Positions 7,564 through 16,195 of a DNA stretch of 64,000 bases are shown here, in pieces; within the stretch, counting starts at the first letter, position 1, and the number at the start of each line of letters is the position of its first letter. The stretch is from positions 1-64,000 of the forward strand of contig JBBALI010000004.1 in assembly GCA_040403095.1 (NCBI GenBank). The letters run 5' to 3'. Origin of the DNA: JAQVCM01 sp040403095. Its GTDB lineage: Bacteria; Bacteroidota; Bacteroidia; Flavobacteriales_D; Crocinitomicaceae. The notes below the pieces were generated by a model that was given only the letters and a program-made list of their open reading frames with translations, was not told where the DNA came from and did no database searches. The translations under genes and the position numbers were made by a program.

Positions 7564-8868
7564 TCAATTGATTAATTCAACTTTAACAATTCCATCTCTA
7601 TCAATTTCGGTCAAGCGAACAGTGCGAAATTGATTGATTAAATTTTCATTAAATGGAATTTTAACTTTGACATAGTTTTCAGTAAAACCATGCATAATGC
7701 CGTTTTCTTCTTCTGATTCAAACAAAACAGTTCGTTCTGAGCCTAAGTTTTGCTCGTAAAAGGCTCTTTTTTTCTTGTCAGAAAGAATATGTAACATTTT
7801 ACTACGCTCTTTTCTCTTTTCCATCGGAACGAATTCGCCCAATTTTGGGGCTCCCGTATTGGCTCTTTCTGAATAAGTGAAAACATGCAAATAGGAAACA
7901 TCTAAATCTTTGATGAAATTCAATGAATCCATGAATTCTTCATCTGTTTCTCCAGGAAAACCGACGATTACATCTACTCCGATGCAACAATCTGGCCGAA
8001 GCGATTTAATATGTGCAACTCTTTCTGTATACAAACTACGCTCGTATTTTCTTCGCATGGCTTTCAAAATGCGATCGTTTCCAACTTGCAAAGGAATATG
8101 AAAATGTGGTACAAATCGTTCTGCTTTTGACAAGCAAAAATCAATAATTTCGTTGCTCAATAAGTTTGGTTCAATGGACGAAATTCTGAATCGATCAATA
8201 CCGTCAATTTTATCTAATTTTTGAACCAATTGATAAAAATTCTCTTCACCACCTTGACCAAAATCTCCAATGTTTACACCAGTTAAAACAACTTCTTTAA
8301 TGTCAGTTTGGGCTATTTTTTCTGCTTCACTCAATGTCGAAGCAATATTTGCATTTCTACTTTTTCCTCTTGCCAATGGAATGGTGCAAAAAGAACAGAA
8401 ATAGTCACATCCATCTTGAATTTTCAAAAATGAGCGGGTTCTGTCTCCAATACTAAAAGAAGGAATAAATTCTTTTGTTTCTTTGATGTTTTTGAAAGAA
8501 ATTTGTGCTTCTTCTTTTTTGTCAGATTCAGCAATGTAATTGAGAATATCAAATTTCTCATTCGCTCCTAAAACCAAATCAACACCTGGAATTTGTCCAA
8601 TTTCAACTGGTTTCAATTGCGCAAAACAACCAATAATCGAAATAAAGGCGTTTGGATTTATTTTGAGTGCTTTTTTGACTAATTGTTTGCATTTCTTGTC
8701 TGCGTTTTCAGTTACGGAACAAGTGTTAATGACATAAATATCAGGTGTATCTTCAAAATCTACCTTGGCAAATCCAGCGTCTTCAAAAAGACGTGAAATG
8801 GTGGAAGTTTCTGAAAAATTTAATTTACAACCAAGTGTGTAAAAAGCTACTTTTTTATATTGAATCAT
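7564..8868 (-). CDS. mtaB: tRNA (t6A37) methylthiotransferase MtaB
   Basis: Radical-SAM enzyme converting t6A at position 37 of ANN-decoding tRNAs to ms2t6A. The 434 aa have the family order: an N-terminal UPF0004 domain with cluster cysteines C14 (TLGCKLN), C50 (INTCSVT) and C81 (IGCFAQ); the radical-SAM CxxxCxxC C154-C158-C161 in CDYFCSFCTIPLARG; and a C-terminal TRAM-like domain. The TLGCKLN start motif distinguishes MtaB from MiaB and RimO. A TAnnTTTG box (complement of 8879-8886) lies about 10 bases upstream of the ATG, so the mRNA leader may be very short. It appears to be transcribed alone. Confidence 0.93.
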   Translation of the reverse strand: MIQYKKVAFYTLGCKLNFSETSTISRLFEDAGFAKVDFEDTPDIYVINTCSVTENADKKCKQLVKKALKINPNAFISIIGCFAQLKPVEIGQIPGVDLVLGANEKFDILNYIAESDKKEEAQISFKNIKETKEFIPSFSIGDRTRSFLKIQDGCDYFCSFCTIPLARGKSRNANIASTLSEAEKIAQTDIKEVVLTGVNIGDFGQGGEENFYQLVQKLDKIDGIDRFRISSIEPNLLSNEIIDFCLSKAERFVPHFHIPLQVGNDRILKAMRRKYERSLYTERVAHIKSLRPDCCIGVDVIVGFPGETDEEFMDSLNFIKDLDVSYLHVFTYSERANTGAPKLGEFVPMEKRKERSKMLHILSDKKKRAFYEQNLGSERTVLFESEEENGIMHGFTENYVKVKIPFNENLINQFRTVRLTEIDRDGIVKVELIN

Positions 8869-8878
8869 AATGCGATTA

Positions 8879-8886
8879 CAAAGTTA
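8879..8886 (-). promoter_or_regulatory. -7 promoter element of mtaB
   Basis: The minus strand reads TAACTTTG, fitting TAnnTTTG. No clear -33 TTG is seen at the usual distance. The start codon is 11 bases away, implying a near-leaderless message. Confidence 0.4.
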
Positions 8887-8966
8887 TTGAGAAAATTTGA
8901 ATGAGGAAATTTAAGTTGCATTTTTAAACACCCATAAAATTCGCTTGAATGGATGTTGAATAAATT

Positions 8967-10724
8967 TTATTTCTCAGAATCAGCCAATTGCTTTTCGTAC
9001 ATTTCAGAATAAATTCCAGCTTTAGCAATTAATTCTTCATGCGTTCCTTCTTCGATTTTAGTGCCGTTTTCAAGCACAATGATTTTATCCGCGAATCTCA
9101 AGGACGAAATTCTATGACTTACAATTACGGTCATGTTTTCTTTAGACTCTTCAGCCAAAGAACGCAAAATAATGTCTTCCGTTTCTGTGTCAACGGCAGA
9201 TAAACAATCATCTAGTAAAAGCAAATTTGGTTTTCTCAACAAAGCTCTAGCAATGCTAATTCGCTGTTTTTGTCCGCCACTTAAATTTACACCTCTTTCA
9301 CCTAAAATAGTTTCAAATCCGGTGCTGAATTCTTGAATGTTGTGATAAACATGTGCTTTTTTTGTGATTTCTATCAATTCTTTTTCATCAACTTCTCTTT
9401 CGTTCACACCAAATTTGATATTGTTTCCAATGGTATCTGAAAATAAGAAGACTTCTTGAGGTACAACTCCAGATTGTCTTCTAAATGCATCCAAATTGAT
9501 GTTTTTTAAATCCTGATTATTAACTGAAATTTCACCAGAAGTTGGATCAAGTTGTCGCATAATCAAGTTCAATAAAGTGCTTTTTCCGCTTCCAGTTCTA
9601 CCAACAATTCCCAATGTTTCGCCAGATTTTAGCGTGAAACTCAAATTGGATATAGCATTAATTCCCGCATTTTCATGTTTGAAAGTAACATTTTTAAACG
9701 CAATCGTTGAAACTTGTTCCAATGGATTTTCATTGGTATTGATTATTTCCGGTTGGATTTTCAAAAATTCATTGATCCTTTCTTGTGATGCAGCAGCACG
9801 TTGATTGATTGATGTTACCCAGCCAACACTTGCAAATGGCCATGTCAACATGTTGATAAAATAAACAAAAGCAACAATGTCTCCAGGAGTAATTTGTTTT
9901 GAATAAGTCAGCAAACCACCATAATAAATTGCCAACAAATTACTCAAGCCAATTAAAAAAACAATCGTTGGCATGAAAAGTGCATTGACAATCACCAATT
10001 TCATTGTTTTCGCTTTGTAATTGTCTGCGGAGTCATTGAATTTTTGATTCATTTCCTTTTCGCGCAAATATGCCTTGATTACTCGAATTCCTGAAAATGT
10101 TTCTTGAACGATCGTTGACATCAAAGACTGTTCAATTTGCACAGATTTACTGTAAGTATTCATTTTGCTTGATACTTTGTAAATCAAAAATGATAAAACT
10201 GGCAATGGTGCCAATACAATTAATGTGAGGCTCACGTTTATTCTGAGCATTGTTGTGACACAAAAGGCAAACAAAATAACTAAATTGATGGTGTACATTA
10301 AGCCCGGACCTAAATACATTCTCACTTGCGAAACATCTTCGGAGATTCGATTCATTAAATCACCCGTTTTTGATTTTTTGTAAAATGAATAGTTCAGTTT
10401 CTGATATTGTTCATAAACTTCATTTTTTAGGTCAAATTCAATAAATCTAGATACAATAATGATAGATTGTCTTGTTAAAAAAAGAAAAAATCCTTTTCCA
10501 AGTGAAAGCAACATGTAGAATCCAAATAATTTCAAACTCAAAAAGGCAATATTCTTGAAAGTCTCGTTGGGATTGATTTCACCAATAAAATCATTGACTG
10601 CTCCTTTTACAATTTTAGGCATTTCTACACCAAAATAATTGGAGGCGATGATACAAAGCACGCCAAAAAGTAGGCGCCATTTATATTTTATTAAATATTT
10701 GTTGAGATAGCTTAAAGACTTCAT
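8967..10724 (-). CDS. ABC exporter half-transporter (fused permease-ATPase)
   Basis: 585 aa with the ABC-B exporter layout: six membrane helices in residues ~15-300 and a nucleotide-binding domain from ~340. Visible motifs are Walker A GRTGSGKS (375-382), signature LSGGQ (481-485) and Walker B LLLLDD (501-506), with the H-loop in VIVSHR. The residue after the Walker B aspartate is Asp506 rather than the catalytic Glu, as in MdlA-like half-transporters that work as heterodimers; no partner gene is adjacent. The substrate (lipid or drug) cannot be told. It is divergent from leucine dehydrogenase, and the two share an unusual promoter region. Confidence 0.88.
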   Translation of the reverse strand: MKSLSYLNKYLIKYKWRLLFGVLCIIASNYFGVEMPKIVKGAVNDFIGEINPNETFKNIAFLSLKLFGFYMLLSLGKGFFLFLTRQSIIIVSRFIEFDLKNEVYEQYQKLNYSFYKKSKTGDLMNRISEDVSQVRMYLGPGLMYTINLVILFAFCVTTMLRINVSLTLIVLAPLPVLSFLIYKVSSKMNTYSKSVQIEQSLMSTIVQETFSGIRVIKAYLREKEMNQKFNDSADNYKAKTMKLVIVNALFMPTIVFLIGLSNLLAIYYGGLLTYSKQITPGDIVAFVYFINMLTWPFASVGWVTSINQRAAASQERINEFLKIQPEIINTNENPLEQVSTIAFKNVTFKHENAGINAISNLSFTLKSGETLGIVGRTGSGKSTLLNLIMRQLDPTSGEISVNNQDLKNINLDAFRRQSGVVPQEVFLFSDTIGNNIKFGVNEREVDEKELIEITKKAHVYHNIQEFSTGFETILGERGVNLSGGQKQRISIARALLRKPNLLLLDDCLSAVDTETEDIILRSLAEESKENMTVIVSHRISSLRFADKIIVLENGTKIEEGTHEELIAKAGIYSEMYEKQLADSEK

Positions 10725-10735
10725 GCGATAAATTC

Positions 10736-10776
10736 CTACTTTTGCAACGCTCTTTTGATTTGAAGAACAAAAGTAG
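10736..10776. promoter_or_regulatory. face-to-face promoter pair between ABC exporter and leucine dehydrogenase
   Basis: TACTTTTG stands on the plus strand at 10737-10744 and on the minus strand as CAAAAGTA at 10768-10775; with flanking bases they form a perfect 9-bp inverted repeat (CTACTTTTG/CAAAAGTAG, 10736-10744 and 10768-10776). Both match the -7 consensus and point toward each other, so the two transcripts would start inside the repeat and overlap by a few bases at their 5' ends. No ideal -33 TTG is visible for either. Confidence 0.45.
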
Positions 10777-10817
10777 CAATTAGTAATGAATTTTCGTTCT
10801 TAATACTTATCGAGAAT

Positions 10818-11915
10818 ATGTTTGAGGTTAAAGACATCAAAGACACAAATCTGGCTGAAAATCCAGTGATCGCTCAAATGAGCAAATACGACCACGAGCA
10901 GTTGTTGTTTTGTAACGACAATGCCACAGGTTTAAAAGCAATCATCGCAGTTCATAACACCGTTTTAGGTCCAGCACTTGGAGGTACAAGAATGTGGGCT
11001 TATAATAATGAGCTTGAAGCATTGAACGATGTTTTGCGCTTATCTCGCGGAATGACTTACAAAAATTCTCTTGCAGGATTAAATTTAGGTGGTGGAAAAG
11101 CTGTGATTATTGGTGATGCTCGCACAATGAAAAGTGAAGCTTTCATGAGACGTTTTGGTAAATTCGTAAACAGTTTAGGTGGTAAATACATCACTGCTGA
11201 AGACGTTGGAATCGGAACTGCAGATATGTCATGGGTGAACATGGAAACCAATCATGTAGTTGGTTTGGCAGGTAAAAGTGGAGATCCATCTCCTGTTACA
11301 GCGCACGGTGTTTATGTTGGTATTAAAGCTTGTGCAAAAGAACAATTTGGTTCAGATTCATTGGCTGGAAAGAAAATCGCCGTGCAAGGTGTTGGTCATG
11401 TTGGTGAATATTTAGTTGCCTCGCTTGCAAAAGAAGGTGCTGAAGTTTTTATCACAGATATTCACCAAGATACATTGAATAGAGTTGCCAAAACATACGG
11501 TGCTAAAATCGTTGGTTTGGATGAAATCTATGACATCGACATGGATATTTATGCTCCTTGTGCATTAGGTGCAACAGTAAATGATGAAACTTTATCTCGT
11601 TTGAAATGTTCAATTATTGCAGGTGCTGCAAACAATCAATTGGCGGTTGAAAATGTGCACGGTCAAATGGTAATGGACAAAGGAATTATTTATGCGCCTG
11701 ATTATGCATTAAATTCTGGTGGAGTAATCAACTGTTATTCTGAAGTTAAATCGTTGTCTTCTGAATGGGCAATGGGCAAAGCGGAAGAAATTTATTCTAC
11801 CATTCAAAATATTGTTCGTCGTTCGAAGTCTGACAACATCCCAACTTACCAAATCGCAAATAAAATGGCAGAAGAAAGGATTGCCGCTATCGGAAAAGTT
11901 AAATTACCGATGTAA
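10818..11915 (+). CDS. leucine dehydrogenase (Glu/Leu/Phe/Val dehydrogenase family)
   Basis: NAD-dependent oxidative deamination of branched-chain amino acids to 2-oxoacids, the first step of their catabolism. The 365-aa length fits leucine dehydrogenase rather than the longer glutamate dehydrogenases (~420-450). The substrate-binding block GLNLGGGKAVIIGD includes the catalytic Lys94, with Lys82 just before it; TAEDVGIGTADM follows, and the Rossmann motif is GVGHVG (191-196). Its product would be the substrate of the fused E1 enzyme at 4958-7402. nusB follows after 9 bases. Valine and isoleucine may also be substrates. Confidence 0.88.
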   Translation: MFEVKDIKDTNLAENPVIAQMSKYDHEQLLFCNDNATGLKAIIAVHNTVLGPALGGTRMWAYNNELEALNDVLRLSRGMTYKNSLAGLNLGGGKAVIIGDARTMKSEAFMRRFGKFVNSLGGKYITAEDVGIGTADMSWVNMETNHVVGLAGKSGDPSPVTAHGVYVGIKACAKEQFGSDSLAGKKIAVQGVGHVGEYLVASLAKEGAEVFITDIHQDTLNRVAKTYGAKIVGLDEIYDIDMDIYAPCALGATVNDETLSRLKCSIIAGAANNQLAVENVHGQMVMDKGIIYAPDYALNSGGVINCYSEVKSLSSEWAMGKAEEIYSTIQNIVRRSKSDNIPTYQIANKMAEERIAAIGKVKLPM

Positions 11916-11924
11916 AAAATTGAT

Positions 11925-12872
11925 ATGCTAAATAGAAGACATTTAAGAATCAAAGTATTACAAGCACTTTATGCTTATTTTCAGTCCGACGAGGAAAATT
12001 ATAGACGTACTGAAAATGAAATGATGGATAATATAGATCGTATTTTTGATTTATATTTATTCTTGCTTTTATCCTTTGGAGAATTAAAGGAAATTGAGTT
12101 GAGAAGATTGGAAGAATTGAAATCTAAAATCCGCCCAACTTCTACCGACTTGAATCCAAATCTAAAGTTTGTCGAAAATAAAGTTTTCGAACTGATTGAT
12201 ACAAATGCGCCTTTAAGAAGAGCCTCTGAAGAGAATAAAGTAAATTGGTTGGGCGATGAACACCAAGAAATGTTCAGAAAAGTAATGGCTCAAATTCGTG
12301 AAAGTGAAACTTACTTTGCTTACATGAGTCAAGAAGAAAGTAATTTCGAAAGCGATATGGAATTTGCATGTGCACTTTTCAAAGCAGAAATTGCAAATTC
12401 ACCTTTGATTTATAATTTCTTTGAAGAAAAAAGCATTCAATGGTTGGATGATATCGATTTAGCTTGCACGATGGTTTTGAAGACAATGAAAACTTTTTCA
12501 ATAGAAGGAAACAATGAGATTTTACCATTGTATAAAGATCCGGAAGATGAAAAAGAGTTTGTGAGAATTTTGTTGAGAAAAACAATCGACAAAGACCAAG
12601 AGAATTTAGCTTTAATAGATGATTTGACTAAAAATTGGGAATTGGATCGAATTGCAAAAATGGACATCATTTTGATGAAAATGGCCATCACGGAATTGCA
12701 AGAATTCAACAATATTCCCAAAAAAGTTACTTTGAACGAGTACATCGAAATTTCGAAATATTACAGTACTCCCAAAAGCAACGGATTTATCAACGGTATC
12801 TTAGATAAAGCAGTTGATAGATTAGAAAAAGAAAATAAAATTTCCAAAATTGGAAGAGGTTTAATGGAATAA
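11925..12872 (+). CDS. nusB: transcription antitermination factor NusB (long form)
   Basis: NusB pairs with NusE (S10) on boxA RNA to keep rRNA transcription processive. At 315 aa it is roughly twice the size of E. coli NusB; Bacteroidota have this long form, in which the NusB fold is the C-terminal part (about residues 190-305, ending in DRIAKMDIILMKMAITELQEFNNIPKKVTLNEYIEIS and the NGFINGILDKAV block). The N-terminus MLNRRHLRIKVLQALYAYF is also typical. It is followed by a DUF1573 lipoprotein and yajC within 40 bases each, suggesting one operon. Confidence 0.93.
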   Translation: MLNRRHLRIKVLQALYAYFQSDEENYRRTENEMMDNIDRIFDLYLFLLLSFGELKEIELRRLEELKSKIRPTSTDLNPNLKFVENKVFELIDTNAPLRRASEENKVNWLGDEHQEMFRKVMAQIRESETYFAYMSQEESNFESDMEFACALFKAEIANSPLIYNFFEEKSIQWLDDIDLACTMVLKTMKTFSIEGNNEILPLYKDPEDEKEFVRILLRKTIDKDQENLALIDDLTKNWELDRIAKMDIILMKMAITELQEFNNIPKKVTLNEYIEISKYYSTPKSNGFINGILDKAVDRLEKENKISKIGRGLME

Positions 12873-12883
12873 TACCAAAGATT

Positions 12884-13279
12884 ATGAATAAGATTTTCGC
12901 AAGTATTTGTTTGTCATTCCTATTGTTTGCTTGCAGCGATAGTGAAAACGTTGAAGTTGGAAATAAAACAGAAATGGAAGTTCAATCTGTTGTTGATGCA
13001 GGAAAAGTAATGTTAGGTGAAATCGTTCACGCATCTTTTACTGTCAAAAACACAGGCGATTATCCTTTAATTCTAGCAGAAGTAAAAGGATCTTGTACTT
13101 GCACAGTTGCAGAATATCCAAAAGATCCAATCGCACCGGGTGAAAGTGCAACGATCAAAGCAAATATTAAAACAGATAAAGCTTCGCCTGGAACTTTGAG
13201 TAAAGAAGTAAGAATTGTAGCAAATACAGATCCTTCGATTACTCCCGTTTTAATTAAAGCGAACGTCATTAGAAAATAA
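12884..13279 (+). CDS. DUF1573 lipoprotein
   Basis: 131 aa. The N-terminus MNKIFASICLSFLLFAC has a lipobox with Cys17 as the likely lipidated residue. The mature part is the DUF1573 Ig-like domain (ASH/abnormal-spindle-like fold): the central VKNTGDYPLILAEVKGSCTC and the following PGESATIKANI are hallmarks. The paired SCTCT cysteines are conserved in the family; their function is unknown. It lies between nusB and yajC, an arrangement that recurs in Bacteroidota, and may be translated from the same message. A second DUF1573 lipoprotein is at 53055-53558. Confidence 0.85.
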   Translation: MNKIFASICLSFLLFACSDSENVEVGNKTEMEVQSVVDAGKVMLGEIVHASFTVKNTGDYPLILAEVKGSCTCTVAEYPKDPIAPGESATIKANIKTDKASPGTLSKEVRIVANTDPSITPVLIKANVIRK

Positions 13280-13309
13280 TAATAAAAACAATAATTTAAA
13301 TCAAATAAA

Positions 13310-13582
13310 ATGCAAGGAGGAGCAGGTCAAATAGTAATGTTGTTGATGATTGTGGTAGTTTTTTACTTTTTCATGATCAGACCACAACAGAAAAAACAAA
13401 AAGAGCAGAAAAATTTTAGAGCAAATTTAGCTCCTGGAGATAAAGTAGTTACAATTGGAGGAATCCATGGTAAAATTTTGGAAGTTACTGACTCTACAGT
13501 TTTGTTGAATTGTGAAGGAAGTAAAATTCGTTTTGCTAAATCAGCAGTAGCACAAACAGCAAACGATCAATTAGAAGCTTAA
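13310..13582 (+). CDS. yajC: Sec translocase accessory subunit YajC
   Basis: Small inner-membrane partner of SecDF that helps preprotein export. 90 aa, with a single N-terminal membrane helix (IVMLLMIVVVFYFFMIRPQQKKQKE) running into the invariant RPQQK motif, then the cytoplasmic YajC domain with PGDKVVTIGGIHGKILEV. The size and order are standard. It ends the nusB operon at a strong terminator. SecDF itself is elsewhere in this window (46959-49985). Confidence 0.95.
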   Translation: MQGGAGQIVMLLMIVVVFYFFMIRPQQKKQKEQKNFRANLAPGDKVVTIGGIHGKILEVTDSTVLLNCEGSKIRFAKSAVAQTANDQLEA

Positions 13583-13600
13583 TTTTTCATTTTGATATTG

Positions 13601-13635
13601 AATCGGATTACAGAATTGTGATCCGATTTTTTTTT
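13601..13635 (+). terminator. strong intrinsic terminator of the nusB-yajC operon
   Basis: AATCGGAT (13601-13608) pairs with ATCCGATT (13621-13628); inner T-G and ACA/TGT pairs extend the stem to about 12 bp with loop GAAT. A run of nine T follows (13627-13635). Confidence 0.85.
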
Positions 13636-13636
13636 G

Positions 13637-14329
13637 CTATTTTTCTGAATTAGCTTTTTTTAGCATCTTGTTTGCCTTCTGAATTTCTTTTTGCTTTTGC
13701 CTTAACTCTTTCACCCTTTTTCTGGATTCTTTTACATCTTCGCGATACGCTTTCATATTGATTTTGTATTGCTTTTTGTCAACCATCTTCGGTTCTGGAT
13801 TAAATTCCAATATTTCATCTTGGATTTGCAATATAATTTGCTCAGTCATATAATCTTCGCCAGCTGGATCATATTTGATATTGAAATTCTGTTCCCAGAT
13901 TTTTCCAATTTGTTCAAACCATTCTGCTTGAAATTTCCCTCTATATTTTTCGACAATTTGAGCGGCCGTCAATCCTGTTTCTCTGTGGATCAATTTCATT
14001 AATAAAACTCCATCTTGTCGATATAAATCGCGGATTACATAAGTATAATCTTCTTTGAGTTTTTCATGCGCCTTTTTATTGTATTTTTTCTTTTTCCTTT
14101 TGGAATCAATTTCTAAAAGTTCCGCATCAAATTTTTTCAAAAGGCTTGCTGCATGCAACGCGTAAGGGTATATTTTCCTAATTTTTTCAACTTGTCTTTC
14201 AAATGCCCATTTATTTTGGAAAACAGTCAGTTCACTCAGTCTCTGAATATGCAATGTGTCTTTCACTTGAGCGTGAATATGTTCACTGCAGAATAAGAAA
14301 ACTCCAATGAGTAAAAATGTATATTTCAT
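13637..14329 (-). CDS. DUF4294 secreted protein
   Basis: 230 aa with a signal peptide (MKYTFLLIGVFLFCSEHIHA). The body matches the Bacteroidota family DUF4294: the block KIRKIYPYALHAASLLKKFDAEL and the segment RDLYRQDGVLLMKLIHRETGLTA are typical. The C-terminal third is a highly charged Lys/Arg/Glu helix. The family has no known activity. It is convergent with yajC, and its stop lies 2 bases from the yajC terminator tract. Confidence 0.75.
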   Translation of the reverse strand: MKYTFLLIGVFLFCSEHIHAQVKDTLHIQRLSELTVFQNKWAFERQVEKIRKIYPYALHAASLLKKFDAELLEIDSKRKKKKYNKKAHEKLKEDYTYVIRDLYRQDGVLLMKLIHRETGLTAAQIVEKYRGKFQAEWFEQIGKIWEQNFNIKYDPAGEDYMTEQIILQIQDEILEFNPEPKMVDKKQYKINMKAYREDVKESRKRVKELRQKQKEIQKANKMLKKANSEK

Positions 14330-14423
14330 TTGAATGAAAATAAATTATATTGTTTCATCAATTTAATATGAACCAAAAATCTTTGTTATTTTAGCAAATA
14401 TATTGCCATTTTATTCTTTATTA

Positions 14424-14855
14424 ATGAAAAAACTGAAAGTCTTTTTGATTGGTTGTTTGATTTTATCTAGCTGTAATTCAAATAAAGCGGATTCAATTAC
14501 CAAAGTAAAACCTCAAAAACAAAAGGAAAAAGTGGCAGAAGTGACTGGTGATCATTTGTTAAATGTACAAGAAAAGCCCAAAAGAAACCAGAAAGAAAAA
14601 CAAGTGAATCACGAGAAAATTGTTTCTAAATATGGTGAACAATGGGATTTTTGTTCTTGCGTTCAAGCAAACGATTCAATCAATCGCGCTTCTCAAAAAG
14701 GCTTGAATGAAAAACAAGCTGAATTGTTAATGAAACGCTGGGAAGTGGTTGAAATCAAATGCAAGGAATTTCTCACCAATCCAAATCGCACACCTGAGGA
14801 ACGAGAATTACATGAGAAGAAAGTTGCTAAGTGTTTGAAAAGTGCCAAAAAATAA
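14424..14855 (+). CDS. small Lys-rich lipoprotein of unknown function
   Basis: The ATG at 14424 is preferred over a TTG at 14403 because it starts a clean lipoprotein signal, MKKLKVFLIGCLILSSC, with Cys17 lipidated. The mature part begins with a low-complexity Lys/Gln/Glu linker (about 60 residues), then a compact C-terminal region with a WDFCSCVQANDSINRA segment and conserved-looking cysteines (CSC, IKCKEF, AKCLKS). Small Bacteroidota proteins with such four-cysteine ends are known but uncharacterised. It stands alone between convergent genes. Confidence 0.6.
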   Translation: MKKLKVFLIGCLILSSCNSNKADSITKVKPQKQKEKVAEVTGDHLLNVQEKPKRNQKEKQVNHEKIVSKYGEQWDFCSCVQANDSINRASQKGLNEKQAELLMKRWEVVEIKCKEFLTNPNRTPEERELHEKKVAKCLKSAKK

Positions 14856-14857
14856 AA

Positions 14858-14883
14858 AGGCTTCAAGTTTCCTCAAAGCCTTC
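14858..14883 (-). terminator. terminator of gcvT, possibly bidirectional
   Basis: AAGGCTT (14858-14864) pairs with AAGCCTT (14877-14883). In the minus direction the stem is followed by TTTTTATTTTTT, so it ends the gcvT message; it may also stop the convergent lipoprotein transcript. Confidence 0.6.
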
Positions 14884-14901
14884 AAAATATTTATTAATAT
14901 A

Positions 14902-15984
14902 TTACTTCTTGTAAAAAGGCAATTTAACCACTTTTGCTTTGATGCCTTTTTCTCTGATTTCAACAAAGATTTCAGAATCTAAGTTTGTAAATTCAGTATT
15001 TACATAACCCAAACCAATCGCGATTTTCATTGATGGCGATTGTGTTCCTGATGTAACTTTACCAATCACATTTCCTGCTGCATCTAAAATTCGGTAATCG
15101 TGACGAGGAATTCCGCGGTCAACCATTTCAAAAGCAACTAATTTTTTAGAAACACCAGTTTCTTTTTGGTTTTTCAAAAAATCTGAATCAATGAATTCTT
15201 TGTTGAATTTAGTAATCCACCCTAAACCTGCTTCCAAAGGAGAAGTTGTATCATCGATGTCGTTTCCATACAAACAGAATCCCATTTCTAATCTCAAAGT
15301 GTCTCTAGCTGCCAAACCAATTGGTTTGATTCCAAAAGGCGCTCCTGCTTCAAAAACTTTGTTCCAAACTTGTTCAGCTTCACTGTTTTTGCAATAAATT
15401 TCAAAACCGCCACTTCCCGTGTAACCTGTTGCAGAAATAATTACGTGCTCAATTCCTGCAAAATCAGCAACTTCAAAATGGTAATATTTTATATCAGCTA
15501 AGTTTACTGAAGTCAATGACTGCATTGCTTCAACGGCTTTAGGACCTTGAATTGCCAACAATGAATAATCATCAGATAAATTGCGCATTTCAACTCCAAA
15601 TGAATTGTGTGAAGAAATCCAATCCCAATCTTTTTCAATATTTGAAGCGTTTACAACTAATAAGTACTGCTCTTCTTTCATTCTGTAAATGATTAAATCA
15701 TCTACAATTCCACCTTTTCCGTTTGGTAAACAGCTATATTGAGCTCTTCCGGTGGTCAATGTTGAAGCATCATTGGTGGTAACTTTCTGAATCAAATTCA
15801 AGGCATTTGGTCCAGTTAATAAAAATTCTCCCATGTGAGAAACATCAAAAACGCCTACAGCATTTCTAACCGTTTCATGCTCTGCATTCACACCTTCGTA
15901 TTGAACGGGCATATTATATCCTGCGAAAGGAACCATCTTTGCACCAAGCGCGATGTGTTTATCTGATAATGCTGTGTTTTTCAT
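14902..15984 (-). CDS. gcvT: glycine cleavage system T protein (aminomethyltransferase)
   Basis: Takes the aminomethyl group from lipoylated H protein and transfers it to tetrahydrofolate, releasing ammonia. 360 aa, standard length. Family blocks are MVPFAGYNMPVQY near the N-terminus, VFDVSHMGEF, GYTGSGGFEIY with the folate-site region, and RLEMGFCLYGNDID. The C-terminal barrel includes GKVTSGTQSPSMKIAIGLGYV. GcvH and GcvP are not adjacent, as is common in Bacteroidota where gcv genes are scattered. A minus-strand TACATTTG (complement of 16021-16028) is a likely -7 box 37 bases upstream. Confidence 0.95.
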   Translation of the reverse strand: MKNTALSDKHIALGAKMVPFAGYNMPVQYEGVNAEHETVRNAVGVFDVSHMGEFLLTGPNALNLIQKVTTNDASTLTTGRAQYSCLPNGKGGIVDDLIIYRMKEEQYLLVVNASNIEKDWDWISSHNSFGVEMRNLSDDYSLLAIQGPKAVEAMQSLTSVNLADIKYYHFEVADFAGIEHVIISATGYTGSGGFEIYCKNSEAEQVWNKVFEAGAPFGIKPIGLAARDTLRLEMGFCLYGNDIDDTTSPLEAGLGWITKFNKEFIDSDFLKNQKETGVSKKLVAFEMVDRGIPRHDYRILDAAGNVIGKVTSGTQSPSMKIAIGLGYVNTEFTNLDSEIFVEIREKGIKAKVVKLPFYKK

Positions 15985-16020
15985 TTCTAAAATTATTTTT
16001 TGTTCGAATTTTTAGCGCAA

Positions 16021-16028
16021 CAAATGTA
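16021..16028 (-). promoter_or_regulatory. -7 promoter element of gcvT
   Basis: CAAATGTA on the plus strand reads TACATTTG on the minus strand, matching TAnnTTTG. No -33 TTG at normal spacing was found. Confidence 0.4.
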
Positions 16029-16165
16029 GAAAAAATAATAAGATTTTACCGTTTTAATCTTGGTTTCTTTGTCCTTAAAATCCCTATTTTTTAAGCTCTA
16101 TTCGATAAGGTGAAATAATTCAACTTTCTATCGCAAAAAATGAAAAAACGCAATGTTTTATTGAT

Positions 16166-16173
16166 TATATTTG
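16166..16173 (+). promoter_or_regulatory. -7 promoter element of the carboxyltransferase gene
   Basis: TATATTTG fits TAnnTTTG, 23 bases before the ATG at 16196. The -33 region has no clear TTG. Confidence 0.4.
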
Positions 16174-16195
16174 GAAACTTAAAATTGAAAAATTC

